Positions 1 to 12,710 of a stretch of DNA of 64,000 nt are shown here, one piece after another. Source of the DNA: Nectonema munidae (Eukaryota > Nematomorpha > Nectonematoida > Nectonematidae); NCBI GenBank assembly GCA_030549495.1, contig JAUIRK010000897.1, positions 704,001-768,000 on the forward strand, read 5' to 3'. A model generated the notes under the pieces. The model was not told where the DNA came from and ran no database searches. It saw nothing but the letters and a program-made list of their open reading frames with translations. A program made the position numbers and the translations under genes. The stretch's first letter is position 1. Each line of letters begins with the position of its first letter.

Positions 1-1189
1 ATTTTTACCTTTAGATTGAAAAGGAGTTTATCAAACATTTAAGGAAGTAAACATTATTTCTTCCTCTAACAGTGAGAAATCAAAAAAAAGAAATCTAGAT
101 GTTAAAAATCTATGGTATTCATTTGTAAATCATAATAGCCAATTAATTCTGATGAATAAAACATTTTTTTTTAATTTTGAAATTCCTCATCTAGGTTATG
201 GTTAGTGATAATCATTAAATTATCAAACTTTTTCCTACAAATGCTACTTTAAAAAAATAGGATGAGTACATAAAAATAAAACATCAGTTGTAATCTAATC
301 AATAGAGTAATGTATTATAAATTTTCCGTTATTTATATTATTAATTATTTATCTTGTATTAAACAGTAATCATTATATTTTTTACAAATAGTTTTGTATA
401 TGAATCTTCTACTTTTTAATAAATATCGTCTGATTTTTCTGGTCACGAAAAATAAAATGGAAGTAAAATCTTAGAAAAAAATAGCAGCTATATCGAGGGA
501 CAACAAAATATATAATAAAAAAATAAGAAAGGGAAAAAATAAAATTATAAGAAATTCAAATAAAACACAAAGTATGTCTATATATTACCATTAGCAATAA
601 ATGAGATAAAAACCAAAAAAAGCATAACGATCCTAAGAATTTAAGTTATTTTTGGACGGAATAGAAATAAAAAAATCATTTAAAAATTCTATAATAATTT
701 TATGAATGAATTAATGATTTTTTTTACATTATTAATTTTAAAAAAAGACAATTAAAAATTAATTTATTTAAATAGTTATAACCAAAATGCAAAAACAGCA
801 CTATAGTCTGTTTTTGGAAGATTTAAAGTATTACAAGAATGCGAATTTAAATTATTGTATTGAACTTTCATGTGAAACTTCTATTTACTTAAAATAAATC
901 CAGATATAGTGTAGGTCCTGAGTTATTTACAAAAAAATTATTTAGTAATAAAAAAATAAGAACATTGAAATACCATATTATTGATATGACCTTATGTATC
1001 TTGGTCCACATAGCAAAAATTAAAATATCATAATATAGCAAATTAAATTAGACTCAGAATCTAAGAATTTATTCAAAAGATAAAAATTTCATGATTATAT
1101 GGGTTTCATGCTATATTATATAAAAAATCCAATACTATATTATTTTGAAATTCTTCTCTCCTAATTTTTATATAATTTTCAAATATGGT
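1..1189. other. AT-rich region without a gene
   Basis: Only the family A MITE fragment at 401-445 is recognisable. Frames are short and repetitive. Confidence 0.6.
401..445. mobile_element. TTAA-type MITE, family A, fragment
   Basis: About 45 bp around ATATCGTCTGATTTTTCTGG match the right half of the family A MITE at 25760. The left end cannot be found. Confidence 0.45.
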
Positions 1190-2060
1190 TTTGTAAAGTG
1201 CTTCTTTATAATTCTTACTTTCCAAATTTATTTTCTATTAAAATCAACGCATGGTTAAAGACCCTATTTTCAATGTCAATTTCGTGCAATTCTTTGCTTT
1301 TCAGCATTTATGTAAATGATATATTTTCAACCTGCAACATTTTTAAAGTCTTACTTTATGCTCATTATATTTGTGCTTTTGGCACTGTCTCTAAAATAAA
1401 TCATGATACTTTATCAAAGTCTGTTATATTGAAAGAAAAGTTGAGCTTATTGGATAAATGGTGCCCTATAAAACAAACTATCCATCAATATCAGTAAATC
1501 TAAAGTAATAATTGTTGTTTTTAGTACTTTTGTCGATTCTGAATATTCATTAAAAGCTAGTTTCGAAATAGTAAATTCTCATAATTTTCTTGGATAAACT
1601 ATAGATATTAAACTCATTTCTCATCACACACAAATCAGTTAGCATTTAAGTTGAATCAAGTAATAGGTTTTCTTGGTCATTCTATATTCGCTACCAAGAT
1701 AAAGTTACTTCTGTATAAAGCTTTCTTCGTTCAGTACATAAGTTTCAGTATAGTAAATTTTTATACAAAAAATTAATTAATTATCACTCCTTTACAGAAG
1801 AAGGTCTTAACTACAGTTTTTAATTTGTAATTTTCTGCTCATACATCTCATTTGTTTAAAAGTAATGATTTACTTAAAGATAAGGAAGTTGATGATATAT
1901 GTAATCACGAAATGGCAATTTTTATATTTAATTATTTACATTTTATTCCAAAACCTTATAAACTATAAATCAAGTCTGCATACATCACATGGCATTCCAT
2001 ATTACCTCGTGTCTTATATCGTTTATTTCATTCAGAATTCTCAATTTATTTAAAACTAAC
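1190..2060 (+). pseudogene. LINE reverse transcriptase fragment (C-terminal part)
   Basis: Broken non-LTR reverse transcriptase. It shows LLFSIYVNDIF, then LLYAHYICAF where the catalytic YADD would be (the Asp pair is lost), then SLLDKWC and, in other frames after stops and frameshifts, KLNQVIGFLGHSIFATKIKL and KLLLYKAFFVQYISFS. These are the palm/thumb region of CR1/jockey-type LINEs. The tail fades near 2060-2170. It is old and dead. Confidence 0.7.
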
Positions 2061-2889
2061 AAATTTCTTCAAAAATTCAATTATTTATTCAATAATATTG
2101 AGGTTTCTTTTTTATGATTTAAAAATTTTGTAAAAAAACAATTACTTTCACAATACATTATTCAATTTTTTGTTGTGAGACAAATTATTTTTTTGTAAAT
2201 ATTGTTACATTATTTCCTCTTAATTTTTAAGTGTGTTTATATTATACGATATGTTTTTTCAACATAAAGTATCCTACTCGCGGGTTTCTGGCTTTTCGAT
2301 CTTTATAATTTTTATTAGTTTATACTTTGAATATATTTTTTTTTGAATTTACATATGTGTTGTGATGTGAACTATTTTCTTTCTTTTCAACAAATTTTCT
2401 TCTTCTTCTAATCACTATATAGAGATGAATACGAAATTGAAATTACATGCGTAGTAAAGTATCATATACAGACTAAACGTTAGACTAATGAGTAAAGGGT
2501 AATACATGCAACATTTAAATCACATGTCTAGTATAGTGAGATGTTGTACATGTAGTATTATATATATGAATAATATTGTATAAACGATAAGCACAGTAAT
2601 GAGTATAAAAAGCCTCATAGACTGATTAATATAGACGGAACAGTAGAAATTAGCAAAGTAGTGAATATAAGAAGATGATCGTATTGTAGCATAGTGAAAT
2701 TTTTTACAGTAACGGTGCCCACACTTTATTTAAAAAAAGAGCAAATTTTTTGTAAAAAAATATCAAAGGGCCCAAAAATTTAAAAAATGTAAATAAATAT
2801 TATTTCAAAGAAAAATTTTATATTTAATATTTATTTTGCAAATAAATAGCTAAATTTTCAAAATTAGGTTTCAAAACTCCAACTGACTC

Positions 2890-4080
2890 GTATGACTCAG
2901 ATTTGGCCTATTGAATATCATTCTCAAAGCACTTTTTTGAATTTTTTCAATTTTTTTTGCATTTGAGTATTCCCAATTTCAAACTCTGTATTGTAGATGA
3001 GGAAGGAACATGGCTTTGTATAATTTGGATTTGACATCGAAAGAAAAAATTTTTTATACTTGTATAAAATATTCAAAATAACATTCAATTTATTAGAAAG
3101 AAAAACAATATGATCGTTCCAATTGAAATTCAAACTTATAATAAGTCACATAAAATTAATTTGAGTGTTGAAACTGACATGAATATCTAATGACTTCAAT
3201 CTAGGTTTATTTTGGAAGTATAAATCTTTAGATTTAGACATATTTAAATTCATATTATTCGATGAAACACATTTTTTACGAACTCAAAATCTTCATGTAT
3301 GAGAGATTTCAGATCATTGATACAACAATAGCTATAACTCGAGAGAGGAACAATTAGCGTTGGGTCATCTGCGTAACAAGAAATTCAAACCATTCAGATG
3401 AGTAAATGATGTCGTTTAAAAAATTGAAAAAAAGCGGCCCCAAAATTGACCCTTTGGGAACACATCTATTAGTTTTGTAAGGAGAGAAAAAGCAACCATT
3501 TACAAAAATAGTTTGAATTCTATCATAGAAATATGAATCAAAAAAAAGAAAGGCTTTTGCCACAAAACTATAGAACTTGAGTTTTAACAAATTCAATTTC
3601 CTTTTTGTACAATTCACACTCATAAATGCCCGCGGTATCATTGAATGTATAAAATATCTTTTTGAGTGCAAAATTAGCTAATTTCTGAATTACTTTTCAA
3701 AAATTTTTTGTATGCCCATATAGACAGCATCTAGTACAAAAAAGAACAGAAAAAATGTGGCAAAAATGTATATCTATTATAACTAATATATACATAGAAA
3801 TTATTATCTTTCAAAAAATTATAGATAAGAGGAGAAACTTTAAAAACAATAATTTTCTTACCTCGATTTTGGACTTTTAAAAAAAAATATTTCAAGAATT
3901 CCATTTCCATCTTCAAAATTTTTAAGATCTGGATTTTTTACAAAAATGTCTTTTTGAATAGTCATTAGATAACCTATCATCAATTTAGTAAATGGAGTAT
4001 GAGGTAAATATTGATTCTTCCTTTTGCTTTGATTATTGTTTTTGCACCTCCATCATCGAATTTTTGTTTGGAAAGCTAAT
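2890..4080 (-). pseudogene. LINE reverse transcriptase fragment
   Basis: Minus-strand non-LTR relic in opposite orientation to the LINE at 1190. VPKGSILGPLFFNFLNDII is the conserved palm motif. The catalytic box survives as CYADDPTL in a neighbouring frame, so a frameshift separates them. FNWNDHIVFLSNKLNVILNI and a thumb-like end (2924-3133) follow. Weak matching sequence reaches back to about 4080. Stops and frameshifts are many. CR1/jockey-like is likely. Confidence 0.7.
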
Positions 4081-4698
4081 TTTTATAGATTTCTCTTTTT
4101 TTTATATATAATTTACAGGAAGATTATTTAAGCACTTTTTAGCCTTTTCAATATCATTTTTTCTGCAATCATTCCCAGACTTGATGTATAGAAAAATTTA
4201 GTTAAAACATCAGTGTAAATTATAACTTGAGTTATATTTTGATTAGATATAGTACCTTTCAAAGAAAGGCTACTTTTACATTCATCAATGTCCGTGTTTT
4301 TATTTAAGATTTCAATTTTGTTACTTATTTAAACGAAACAATTCTCCTCTTTTGAACTATTGGAGCAACTAATTTCTTCAGAATTTTGGACGTAGTATGA
4401 TAAAGCCAGACACATATTTTCTTTTGAAACCTTGTCTGATAGTAAAGACTTCATACAACCACATTTAGCAATTTCTATAATGTTCTGTATATTTTTGTCC
4501 ATGATAAACAAAAACAAAAAAGAGAAAATTGAAACTTTCAGTATATTTTAGATTTGAGGAGTAGCCATCGCGGAATTAGTTAAATTGTCATCTTTCTGGG
4601 TAGCGATAGGTATATATCGATCTTTTTGAAATATAGAGTTATGTTATATTTTCGCCATTTTAAGAAGAGAATATAATTAAAAACTAAAGTTGCTAATG

Positions 4699-4958
4699 GT
4701 AGGTAGATAGGTAGGTAGGTAGGAAGAAATATCTAAGCACTATCGGACTTCTCCATATGCTTGCGAAATGCTTGAGGTATAAAGTTGAAGTTCGAAAGAA
4801 GTGTATTGATTAGGCTTGTGAATTGATTAGGAATGAGGGACTTTGGAGAAATTGGTTAGTTGTTGAGGGAGTTTGAAGTGTAGAATGCTGGATTTTTGAG
4901 GTGGTAGTTGAAGGATGATTGATTGAGCAAAGGTAGTCGGTGGGTGGTAGAGAATATA
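4699..4958 (-). repeat. Probable LINE 3' flank with GGTA microsatellite
   Basis: GC content and translated composition resemble the LINE end at 7456-7998, and the Tigger element between them was inserted at a TA. In LINE sense the stretch ends in a TACC repeat (4699-4723), a possible LINE tail. Continuity is inferred from the insertion, not proven. Confidence 0.35.
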
Positions 4959-5170
4959 CAGTCAAATCTGTAAGACAGTCACCCTTGGGACCAGTCAAAA
5001 GCGGCTGTTTTACGCAGGTGGCGGTTTTATCAAGGTTCACCTACAGTATCTGAAAAATTTATCATAGAAAATTAACACAATTTCAATAAAATTTATCAAT
5101 AAAAACATTTATTAGAATATAACAGGAAAAACGCATAAAAACATTTAATTCATTATGTATAAAAAAAATT

Positions 5171-6605
5171 TCACTTTCTTTTAAAAAAGTTCGTGATGGT
5201 TGTTTGCTTTGTATATTTTTTCATTCTTATGTTAATGGTAATATCTTGCATATCGAAACAATGTTTTAGCATGTCATTGTTTCCTGTTTGCAAAGCAAAT
5301 TGCTTACATATTTCTAAGCAGTCTTGGATGTGAGTTAAAGAAGGTGGCTTGAACGATTCTTCAACTGGCTCTTTACCATCGTCATCATCATCACCATCTG
5401 AGTCCTTTTCGTTATCATGAAGAATATCTGAAGCGGAGCGATCCCAGTCAATAGCATAATTTGAGGTAAGAAGGTCATTATCAATGTGGTTAAGATTGTT
5501 GAATTGTAATCCAAATAATTCTTTGGAAAGACATAAAACTGATGAAGAAATATCATTGGTTTCTTCGAAAACATCAACGTCAATCTCCGTGCTTTCCATA
5601 TCTGATGTGTTTACATTCGTGAAAACCTCTGCAGTAAATCCAGCTCGATCAAAACCCTTATGAATAATGGAAGATGTCACTTCATTACAAGCTTTATGGA
5701 CCCAGTTGATGGCATCCAAAAGAGAAATTTTTCGGAGAATTTCCAGACTACTGATGAACTCATCTTTCGCAATGTTGTCACAAACAAACTGTAGCTGTCT
5801 GTCTTTGTATTTTAGCTTCATGGCTTGTATGATGCCTTGATCCATGGGCTGAATAACTGATGTGTTTGGTGGCAGAAAAATTAATTTAACGCTAGTAAGT
5901 GTCACATGAGGGTGCACAGGAGAACAAGACTTCTCGCTTTTGATTTTTCATTTGAAAATCAAACTTTTTACCCAATTATCAAAGATTTTACCTGTCATCC
6001 ACGACTTTTTGTTTGACTTATATTTAACAGGAAGTGAATGTTTATCAATGTTTTTAAAACAACGAGGATTTTCCGATTTTCCTATCACAAGTAAAGGAAA
6101 TTTCTCTCCAGTCATTGAAGCAGATAAAGAAACGGTAATGCGGTCTTTAGACTGTTTACCGCCATGTGTGTTATGCCCTTTAACATGTAATGATTTGTTT
6201 CGCTGATTGTTTCTGCAGAACAAGCCGGTTTCATCCATGTTAAAAATGTTTTTTGGCTCATACCCAGCACAAATGGTAGAAAGCTTTTGTTTCCAATTAC
6301 AAACAACACATTTGTCTACATCACCACTTTCCCAGACACAGATCGAAACACAATTTTATGACGCTTTACAAACTGACTTGTACTCGTCTAGTTGAAGAGT
6401 CTTGAAACCACTTTCAACTTAGTTCATTAACTTTTTCATTTTCTGTTTTTCGCATTTTACGTTTACGATCGTTTAGAGCATAGTTTTGAAAATCATGCAA
6501 AATTTCGGCTTTTCGCTTCATAATATTTTGAACTTGATCTTTGCTGACGCTGAATGCGCCAGCCACTTTACGTGAACTTTCAATTTTTTCGTACATTTCA
6601 ATCAC
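5171..6605 (-). pseudogene. Tigger transposase, broken
   Basis: A CENP-B-like DNA-binding helix (6414-6605, KVAGAFSVSKDQVQNIMKRK) leads into the DDE domain: MDETGLFCRNN (first Asp), GKSENPRCFKNIDKHSLPV, KSWMTGKIFDNWV (5948-6309), then HPHVTLTSVKLIFLPPNTSV and MDQGIIQAMK (third Asp) in a 248-residue end (5171-5917). The three pieces lie in different frames. The second catalytic Asp is lost: SCSPVHPH stands where related elements read DNCPAHPH. The tail has an acidic DGDDDDDG run and ends in TTITNFFKRK, typical of the family. Confidence 0.85.
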
Positions 6606-6885
6606 CTTAACTTTATCTACAAGGGACAGAGTTTTTTTTTAATTTCCTTTAGACATTTTGATAGAAAACAATTATTATGTGTTAGCTCTAAATAAAGCAA
6701 AAATATGTGATGAAGAAACTTTCATTCTAAGTAAAACAGTTGCCACGTAAATACGTATACATCATTAATTACAATTATCAATGCTGCATGAATGACATAA
6801 GGCATATGCTTGTTAGTCGTATACATGAAATTTTATTTTATCTACCACTCTACATAACTTGATACACATCGAAGATTACCGTCCA

Positions 6886-7018
6886 TTGTTCCTTTTGAGG
6901 ACCAACATTTTGAAGAGGAGATTCGTCTGCTTTCTTTTTCAATGGAATTTTATATATTCAAAGCGGGCGATTTTCATTTCTTGGATCACTGGTGACCCAC
7001 TGGTCCTCAAAGGGTTAA
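6886..7018. mobile_element. TTAA-type MITE, family B, copy 1
   Basis: Inverted ends CCTTTTGAGGACCA (left) and TGGTCCTCAAAGGGTTAA (right), with the right TTAA preserved and the left decayed. It lies inside the Tigger element, so it is younger. It shares GATTTTCATTTCTTG and its ends with the copy at 33010. Confidence 0.6.
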
Positions 7019-7455
7019 AAGTGATCAAGATATACGCGTGCCAGTCATATGATAAATTACATTTCAAGTTTAGTTGTAATTCACGTAACATCATTAGAAA
7101 GTTTCTTTTTGTCATCTTAATAGTCAACTAATGCAAGATTTCATTTTCTAGTAATGTAGATAATAAATAAGGAAAGCTAACAAAATAATATACTACTCTA
7201 GTATGGTGCGTGGCGTTCTTGTGCAAGTTTTATTAAGATTCGGACTGCAATGTAGTGGCGGCTGGCGCCGTTACAGAGGTGGTGGTCTTTTACAGGGTAT
7301 TTTTAATGTAAATTTAATCGGGACTGTAAGAAAGTGGCGCTCTTAAAGAAGTGGCGGTCTTATAGAGGTAGCGTTTAGAGCAGGTTTGACTGTAAATCTT
7401 AAATAGAAGAAAATAGTGTAGTTATTTTTGTAGATTTTTTTTTTTTAATGTGAGT

Positions 7456-7998
7456 TTATGTGGTATAAAAAGTCTCTGGGTTCGGAGATTGCAAGTTTGA
7501 TTCTATGAAGATAATGAGAGAGTTTAGGGCATTGAGGAGGTTCGGGTATAAAAGTAGTTCGAAGAAATTAGATGGTGGGCGATTGAGAGTTTTGACGGAT
7601 AGTGAAAGAAATAAAGTTCTTGCGTGGTTGTAGTGGCAGCAGGAAAGTAGAAGATGCTGATGTGTTTCTTGTTGATTGCAGTTGAATCTACATAGATTGC
7701 TTTGTGATTTTTTAATAGGGTAGAGATAGGAGTTGCAGGGGCAGTGTCTGGTTAGCCATCTGATTAGCGGTCGTGGTGGGAAGAATTTCATTTTTGACCA
7801 AATGTACAGAATTTGATATGGGTTGTTTATATGTTGGAAGAAAATGGAGGGTGAGGATTGGTTAGGTTCTTGTCTAAGGTATTGAGTGTTAGATCTAAGT
7901 AGAGGGGTATAGGTTTCTAGGAGAAATGAGATAACCGGGATGTAAGGAGTATTTGGAGGTACTTTTTTAGCTAGCTTATCTACATAAGTTGTATACAA
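7456..7998 (-). pseudogene. 3' end of a LINE with C-terminal Cys-His motif
   Basis: Open frame of 180 residues, cut off at its 5' side. It contains LTRHCPCNSYLYPIKKSQ followed by LCRFNC and ETHQHLLLSC, the Cys-Cys-His-Cys finger that ends the ORF2 of many non-LTR elements. Reverse transcriptase is absent, as expected of 5' truncation. Richer in GC than its surroundings, so it may be younger than the other LINE pieces. A Tigger element begins 64 bp beyond its stop, and the LINE 3' region probably continues at 4700-4958 on the far side. Confidence 0.6.
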
Positions 7999-8999
7999 AA
8001 CAGAAGATTATCATTTCGATTATATTGAATAAATTTAGCTCAAAATAATTAGGAGTTTTTTAATGTTTTTATTAACAACTAGGATTTTGATATTTACCTA
8101 TAATAGTTAGAGGGTACTTTTCAGTTCCATTAAAATTCTTTACAACTAAAACAGAAATTCTTTCCTTGCAATCTACCTCCCACACAATATTTTCTATTGA
8201 ACTCAAGTATTTTGTTTTGTAGAACTTTCCAAAATATTTTGGTTGCGTAAAGATTCAAAACATCTTTAGGTGAATACCTTTAATTAGATTTTATAACACA
8301 GATGATTTCCAATCAGAAACTACATTTTTGCTAATTCCCATGAAATAAAATTTATATTGTGTCTAGTTTTTCATCTTGATATCCAAGCATGTATTTTAAA
8401 TTTTTTCAAACCAATCTATTAAATTTTATCAAATATATTCACGTTCCAGCCCTTACGCTTTTTTTTTATTTTATTTTTGATTAAAATACAAAAAAATGAT
8501 TTAAAAGTATTTTAATGTAATAAAAAGTTCAAATTTAATTTGTTATATATAACCTATTTAAGAAATTTTATTATATTTTTGTAGAAATTTAATAAAATTT
8601 TCCCTATAAGCAAAATTCCTTATATTCAAATTCGTTATAAATGAAATCCACTGATCTAACTATGTCTTCTAGTATTAAAATAAGATTTACTTTTAATATA
8701 AAAGAATATCACGTGACATAAAAATCAAAAGACATTTTGGGCGTATATTAAATTTCCATGGTAAGAAAAATATATTCTATACTTTTTAAATTTCGGTTCT
8801 ATTTCATAGAATGATAAAAAAAGGGTTTTGACCTGATTTCTAAATACAGAAAATGGCCAATCTAGGTTTTCAAATAGCGATTTTTTTTATTTTTTAGAGA
8901 TTTATTTTTAAATTGTTTTTTTGTGAATTGAAATATCTAAATTTTTTAGGCGATAATTAACCCTGGTAGTATTATTCCAATTCTTTGATTCATAATAAA
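7999..8999. other. AT-rich region without a gene
   Basis: Nothing recognised between the LINE end at 7998 and the LINE fragment at 9000. Confidence 0.6.
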
Positions 9000-9730
9000 A
9001 TTATTCTTTGATGAGTGATAAGCCCTCAAAAAAATTCTTGACCTGTTCGTTCATATTCTTGAAAGTAAACACAGCTCTTTTGAGCTTGAATATATATTTC
9101 AGTTTCCAAGAAAAATTTTTAAATTTCCTGTTTCTCAAACCATATACATTTCTCAGGGTACTTTTCTGCCAAACTTTAATTATTTCTTTTCCATAAGGTT
9201 ATTAATAGACAATACTATAGTTCAGGTATGATAAAAAGAGCTCTTTATATAATAATAATGTTTGATATTTGTGGGAAAGATATTCTTTGTAGATATAAAA
9301 TACCAATTATTCCCTCAGATTAAATATTAGCTGATCCACCTGCTCATTGAACTTAAAATTACTACTAAATACCATGCCTAATATTTTAACTCTTTCAACG
9401 ACGTCTATACCCATTGATTTTAGAAAAATATATTAAAAATTAAATTTCTGAGAAATCATCATAAATTTATTTTGTCTCTATTGATCCAAAATTTACCTAC
9501 TTTAAACAATGTAGAGAGTTTAAAACAGACCTGAGAGAATTAACATCTACTTTTTCACATATTTTAATTTCAGATAGTGCTAGGTAAATACAGATATCTT
9601 CAGCAGAATATTCAAAATATCTATACCGTCTTTCTTATGTAATTTTGGTATAAAAGTTGTATGATAAATTGTATCAAAAGCTTTTGTTAAATCAAAAAAT
9701 AACATCAAAACATCTTTTTTTCTCCAGAAA
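9000..9730 (-). pseudogene. Heavily decayed LINE reverse transcriptase fragment
   Basis: Minus-strand translation opens with FFDLTKAFDTIYHTTFIPKL, a classic reverse-transcriptase core box (FxDxxKAFDTV). Broken pieces such as NFKFNEQVDQLI follow in shifting frames down to about 9000. It is a third LINE copy, more decayed than the other two. Confidence 0.55.
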
Positions 9731-10419
9731 ATTAACTAATTTGCTTATCACTTATGAATTAAATACTTTAGTTAAATAATTTTTCTTTGAGGTTTCCGGT
9801 ATGAGCTAAGTTGAGTGTATGTAAATTTTGTTTAAATTTTTGTAAGATTTTTTAAAATTTGGAATAATTAAAACCCGTCTATATTTTTTAATTTTCTTCC
9901 TATCATGTTTTTAAATATAGGAATGACTTAATGTACTGTAAGAATATTAAGAAAGATATTATACGGAAAACATTTATATAGCCCAAAGGTTTAAATTATT
10001 CATTTTCATTTATTATTCTTTAATATTTGTTTCAAAAATATAATATATTTATTTTATTTTTAGTTTTATTTAAATTAATAAATTTTGCATAGACAGGATT
10101 ATTTGTAAAAGGAAAATGTTTAAATGGCGTGTTTAAATATTTTTGTTAAATGAAGTAATATCCTATGTTATTTACGAACTTTTCCTTCCTTTTTAAAATA
10201 ATATAGCATTTAAAGAAAATGTTTCTATCTAATTAGTTTCATTATGCAATTTTTTCTATATCCATATAAATTTATATAATGCTTTGTAATTTTCTTCCTT
10301 TGCCTTTTATAGTATATTTTTCAAATTTATTCGATATATTTTGTAAAAAAATAATTTAAACGTTTATAAATAACTTGATATAAGATATATAAAATGTTGA
10401 AACAAGAGGATCTTCTAAA

Positions 10420-10588
10420 CAGTCGTTTCCAAACTGCCCCGTGTCGACCAATGCGACTCGTCAAAATTCTTAGGATTGCTGTGAAAATTTAGAAATATGT
10501 ATTGGAAATTATGTTATTTTTTCTTGGGAAAACTATTTTGTATAATTTGAAAAATATCTTCTAAAGTAGGAAATGTCTTGGAAACACA
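10420..10588. mobile_element. Probable small hAT MITE
   Basis: Left end CAGTCGTTTCCAAACTGCC is hAT-like. The right end reads, inverted, TTTCCAAGACATTTCC. Flanks are only loosely alike (CTTCTAAA against GACCTAAA), so the bounds are uncertain. Confidence 0.4.
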
Positions 10589-10890
10589 GACCTAAACCAT
10601 GGAATTTCAACAATTTACGCATCTACATTAATATTTTGATTCGTTTTTTATTTTTTTTTCTCTAAAACTATTAAGGTTTATAGGACATTATTTGAAGAAT
10701 CATCTAACTTTTTTAATCATCTGGGACTTATGCTATATGGTTGGCAAAGCAAATAAATATTTTTTTTAACACAACTGTTTAAACTTATCTACTTATCAGA
10801 TATTAAGCAATCAATCTGTGTTTATCACATTTTATAGTCATCAAATTCTTTATAATCTTAGTAAACTCACTTATATAAAATTCAGACCAA

Positions 10891-10975
10891 CAGGGCACAT
10901 CCTCAATGGGGCGAATTTTTTTTACAATTTTTAAAGTTTATTATAAAAGGTTTTTTGTCTGATCAAGACACCATC
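10891..10975 (+). mobile_element. Lone left end of the 11209 hAT family
   Basis: CAGGGCACATCCTCAATGGG and the following 50 bp match the first 80 bp of the 11209 element in the same orientation. No matching right end is seen, so this is a truncated second copy about 320 bp upstream of the first. Confidence 0.5.
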
Positions 10976-11439
10976 ATTATTACCCTCAGTAAGCTTGTAC
11001 ACTCAGCTCCCAATCCTAGCTTAATTGTGGATGACTTCAGTCGTGTTTGTAATTGTAATGGCATAACCTTCTAGCTCGGGGTTTTACAAGGTTTTACTTC
11101 GTGCGGCACCTAGTAAAATATTTGAACTTTTCCCATAAATCATGAACGTTTATCCTAAAATAGGTTAAAATGTTTTTAAATGCGTATTTTCAATAACTAA
11201 TGTAAAGTCAGGGGCGCACATCCTCAAAATTATTGGGGGGGCGAAATTTTTTCTTGCAATTTTCAAAATTTTTGGTCTGGAAATACCACGGGAGACCAAA
11301 TATTCAAGCAATCCTTTAAATTAAAGTGTTTTCAGCGCATATCTAAATTTATAAGAGTGCTTTATATTTTTTGACAAAATTGCCCCCAATTAAAAAGACT
11401 ATACTCCAGCGAAAATATTTTAATTAAATTTTTTCGAAA

Positions 11440-12030
11440 TGGGCCAGAAAAAATGCCCTCGATTAAAATGTAGGGAAAAATGCCCCAATTTAAAATTAGG
11501 AAAAAATGCCCCAATTTAAAATTTCAAAAAATTATTAATTAAAATTAAAGAAATTTTTTTTTTAAAAAGATAAGTCAAATAAAGTTTTTTTGTAAAAAAA
11601 AAGGGTTAACTTTTCATCTAAAACATTTAAAATTTAATTAAAGTAAACTAAAAAACTCAGCATACGACAATTTTTTAAATATAAAATTTTTTTTTATAAA
11701 ACGGCAAATATTTTTGGACTTTGTGTGTATCAGAACACTTTCTATATATAATTTGTATTTTAACTGATTTTAAGAACACATTCCCACAAATCTGCACTTT
11801 TGCTATTGTTTTCAAGAACTTTATAAAGAAAAAACCCTATAGATTTAGAAATTTTAGAAATTTAGCCTTTCAAAACGGTACCAAATAAAAATATTTATAT
11901 AATTAAAAAAAATCCTGAAAATCAAAAATTAGGGGGCATTTTTTCCTACTTTTTAATTAGGGGCATTTATTTCGGGGTCATTTTTTCTGGAGGCATTTTT
12001 TCCGGGCATTTTCTCTGGGGGCATTTTTAC
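11440..12030. repeat. Inverted repeat with repeated GCCCC arms
   Basis: The left arm (to about 11520) repeats AAAAAATGCCCC-like units. The right arm (from about 11930) repeats the complement, GGGGCATTTTTTCC, about five times. The arms could fold into a long hairpin with an AT-rich loop of about 400 bp. Confidence 0.55.
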
Positions 12031-12581
12031 CTACAACCATCGAATAAACACTAGTTTAAAAAAATCCAAAAATGTTAGGGGGTGGAATAGGCTTTTTATT
12101 TGAAAAATGAAGTAGTCTACCAGGCACATTATAGGAATTGATGAAAGGATATTTGATTCATAGAGAAAACAAATAACTGAAGGTTGGATAGTTTTATATG
12201 AGTGAATGTAGTCTAAAGGCAAGGAGTCTACTAGACACCCTGCGATGTTTACGTGAAAAAATGTGATTGATTCAGGGGCAAGGGTATAAAACGAAGTTAT
12301 AATTGTGCAAACAAAAATAAAATATAAAATTAAGATCGCATTATTTCATTTTACTCAGCATTATTCAAAAATAGTTTAGAAGCTAAATTGATTCAAGCTA
12401 CAAAAATCTACAAAAAGTAAAATAACTGTTAACATTTTGCAATGATTTGCCTTTAATAACTTTTAAGGAAAAAAAGTCTATCAGAAAAAGTTATAGAGCT
12501 TCAACAAAAACTAAAAAATTTTGGAGCATAACTTAAGTTTTTTGAAAACTAATTTGACGTATCCCCTACAGCATACTCTAT

Positions 12582-12710
12582 GGGTGGCATGGCAGGTTGG
12601 TTTGCGATGATGGACATAGCACGGAAGCCTCTGGATTCGATTCCTCATCGATACCAAATTGTTCATAGCTTGACATAAGCGGTACATCAGTGCCTGGTCA
12701 ATGAAAATAC
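12582..12710 (+). repeat. tRNA-derived SINE, copy 1
   Basis: Has an A-box-like TGGCAGGTTGG and a B-box GGATTCGATTCC. It aligns with the copies at 23807 and 48242 along their length, including CATAGC/TTGACATAAGCGG and the CAATGAAAA end. Confidence 0.55.

Larger units (their letters stand above)
4959..7392 (-). mobile_element. Tigger/pogo DNA transposon with both ends
   Basis: Ends begin CAGTCAAATCTG (left) and, read inward from the right, CAGTCAAACCTG. TA flanks both sides (4957-4958 and 7393-7394), the target site of the Tc1/mariner group. GGCGGT-rich subterminal stretches near both ends match each other as well. At 2,434 bp it is about full length for Tigger, of which about 133 bp is a later MITE insertion (6886-7018). 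The transposase inside is broken, so the element is dead. Confidence 0.85.

Noticed and set aside
5335-6395. Other-frame open stretches over the Tigger transposase
   Set aside because: They lie over recognised transposase motifs in the correct frame and have no family features.
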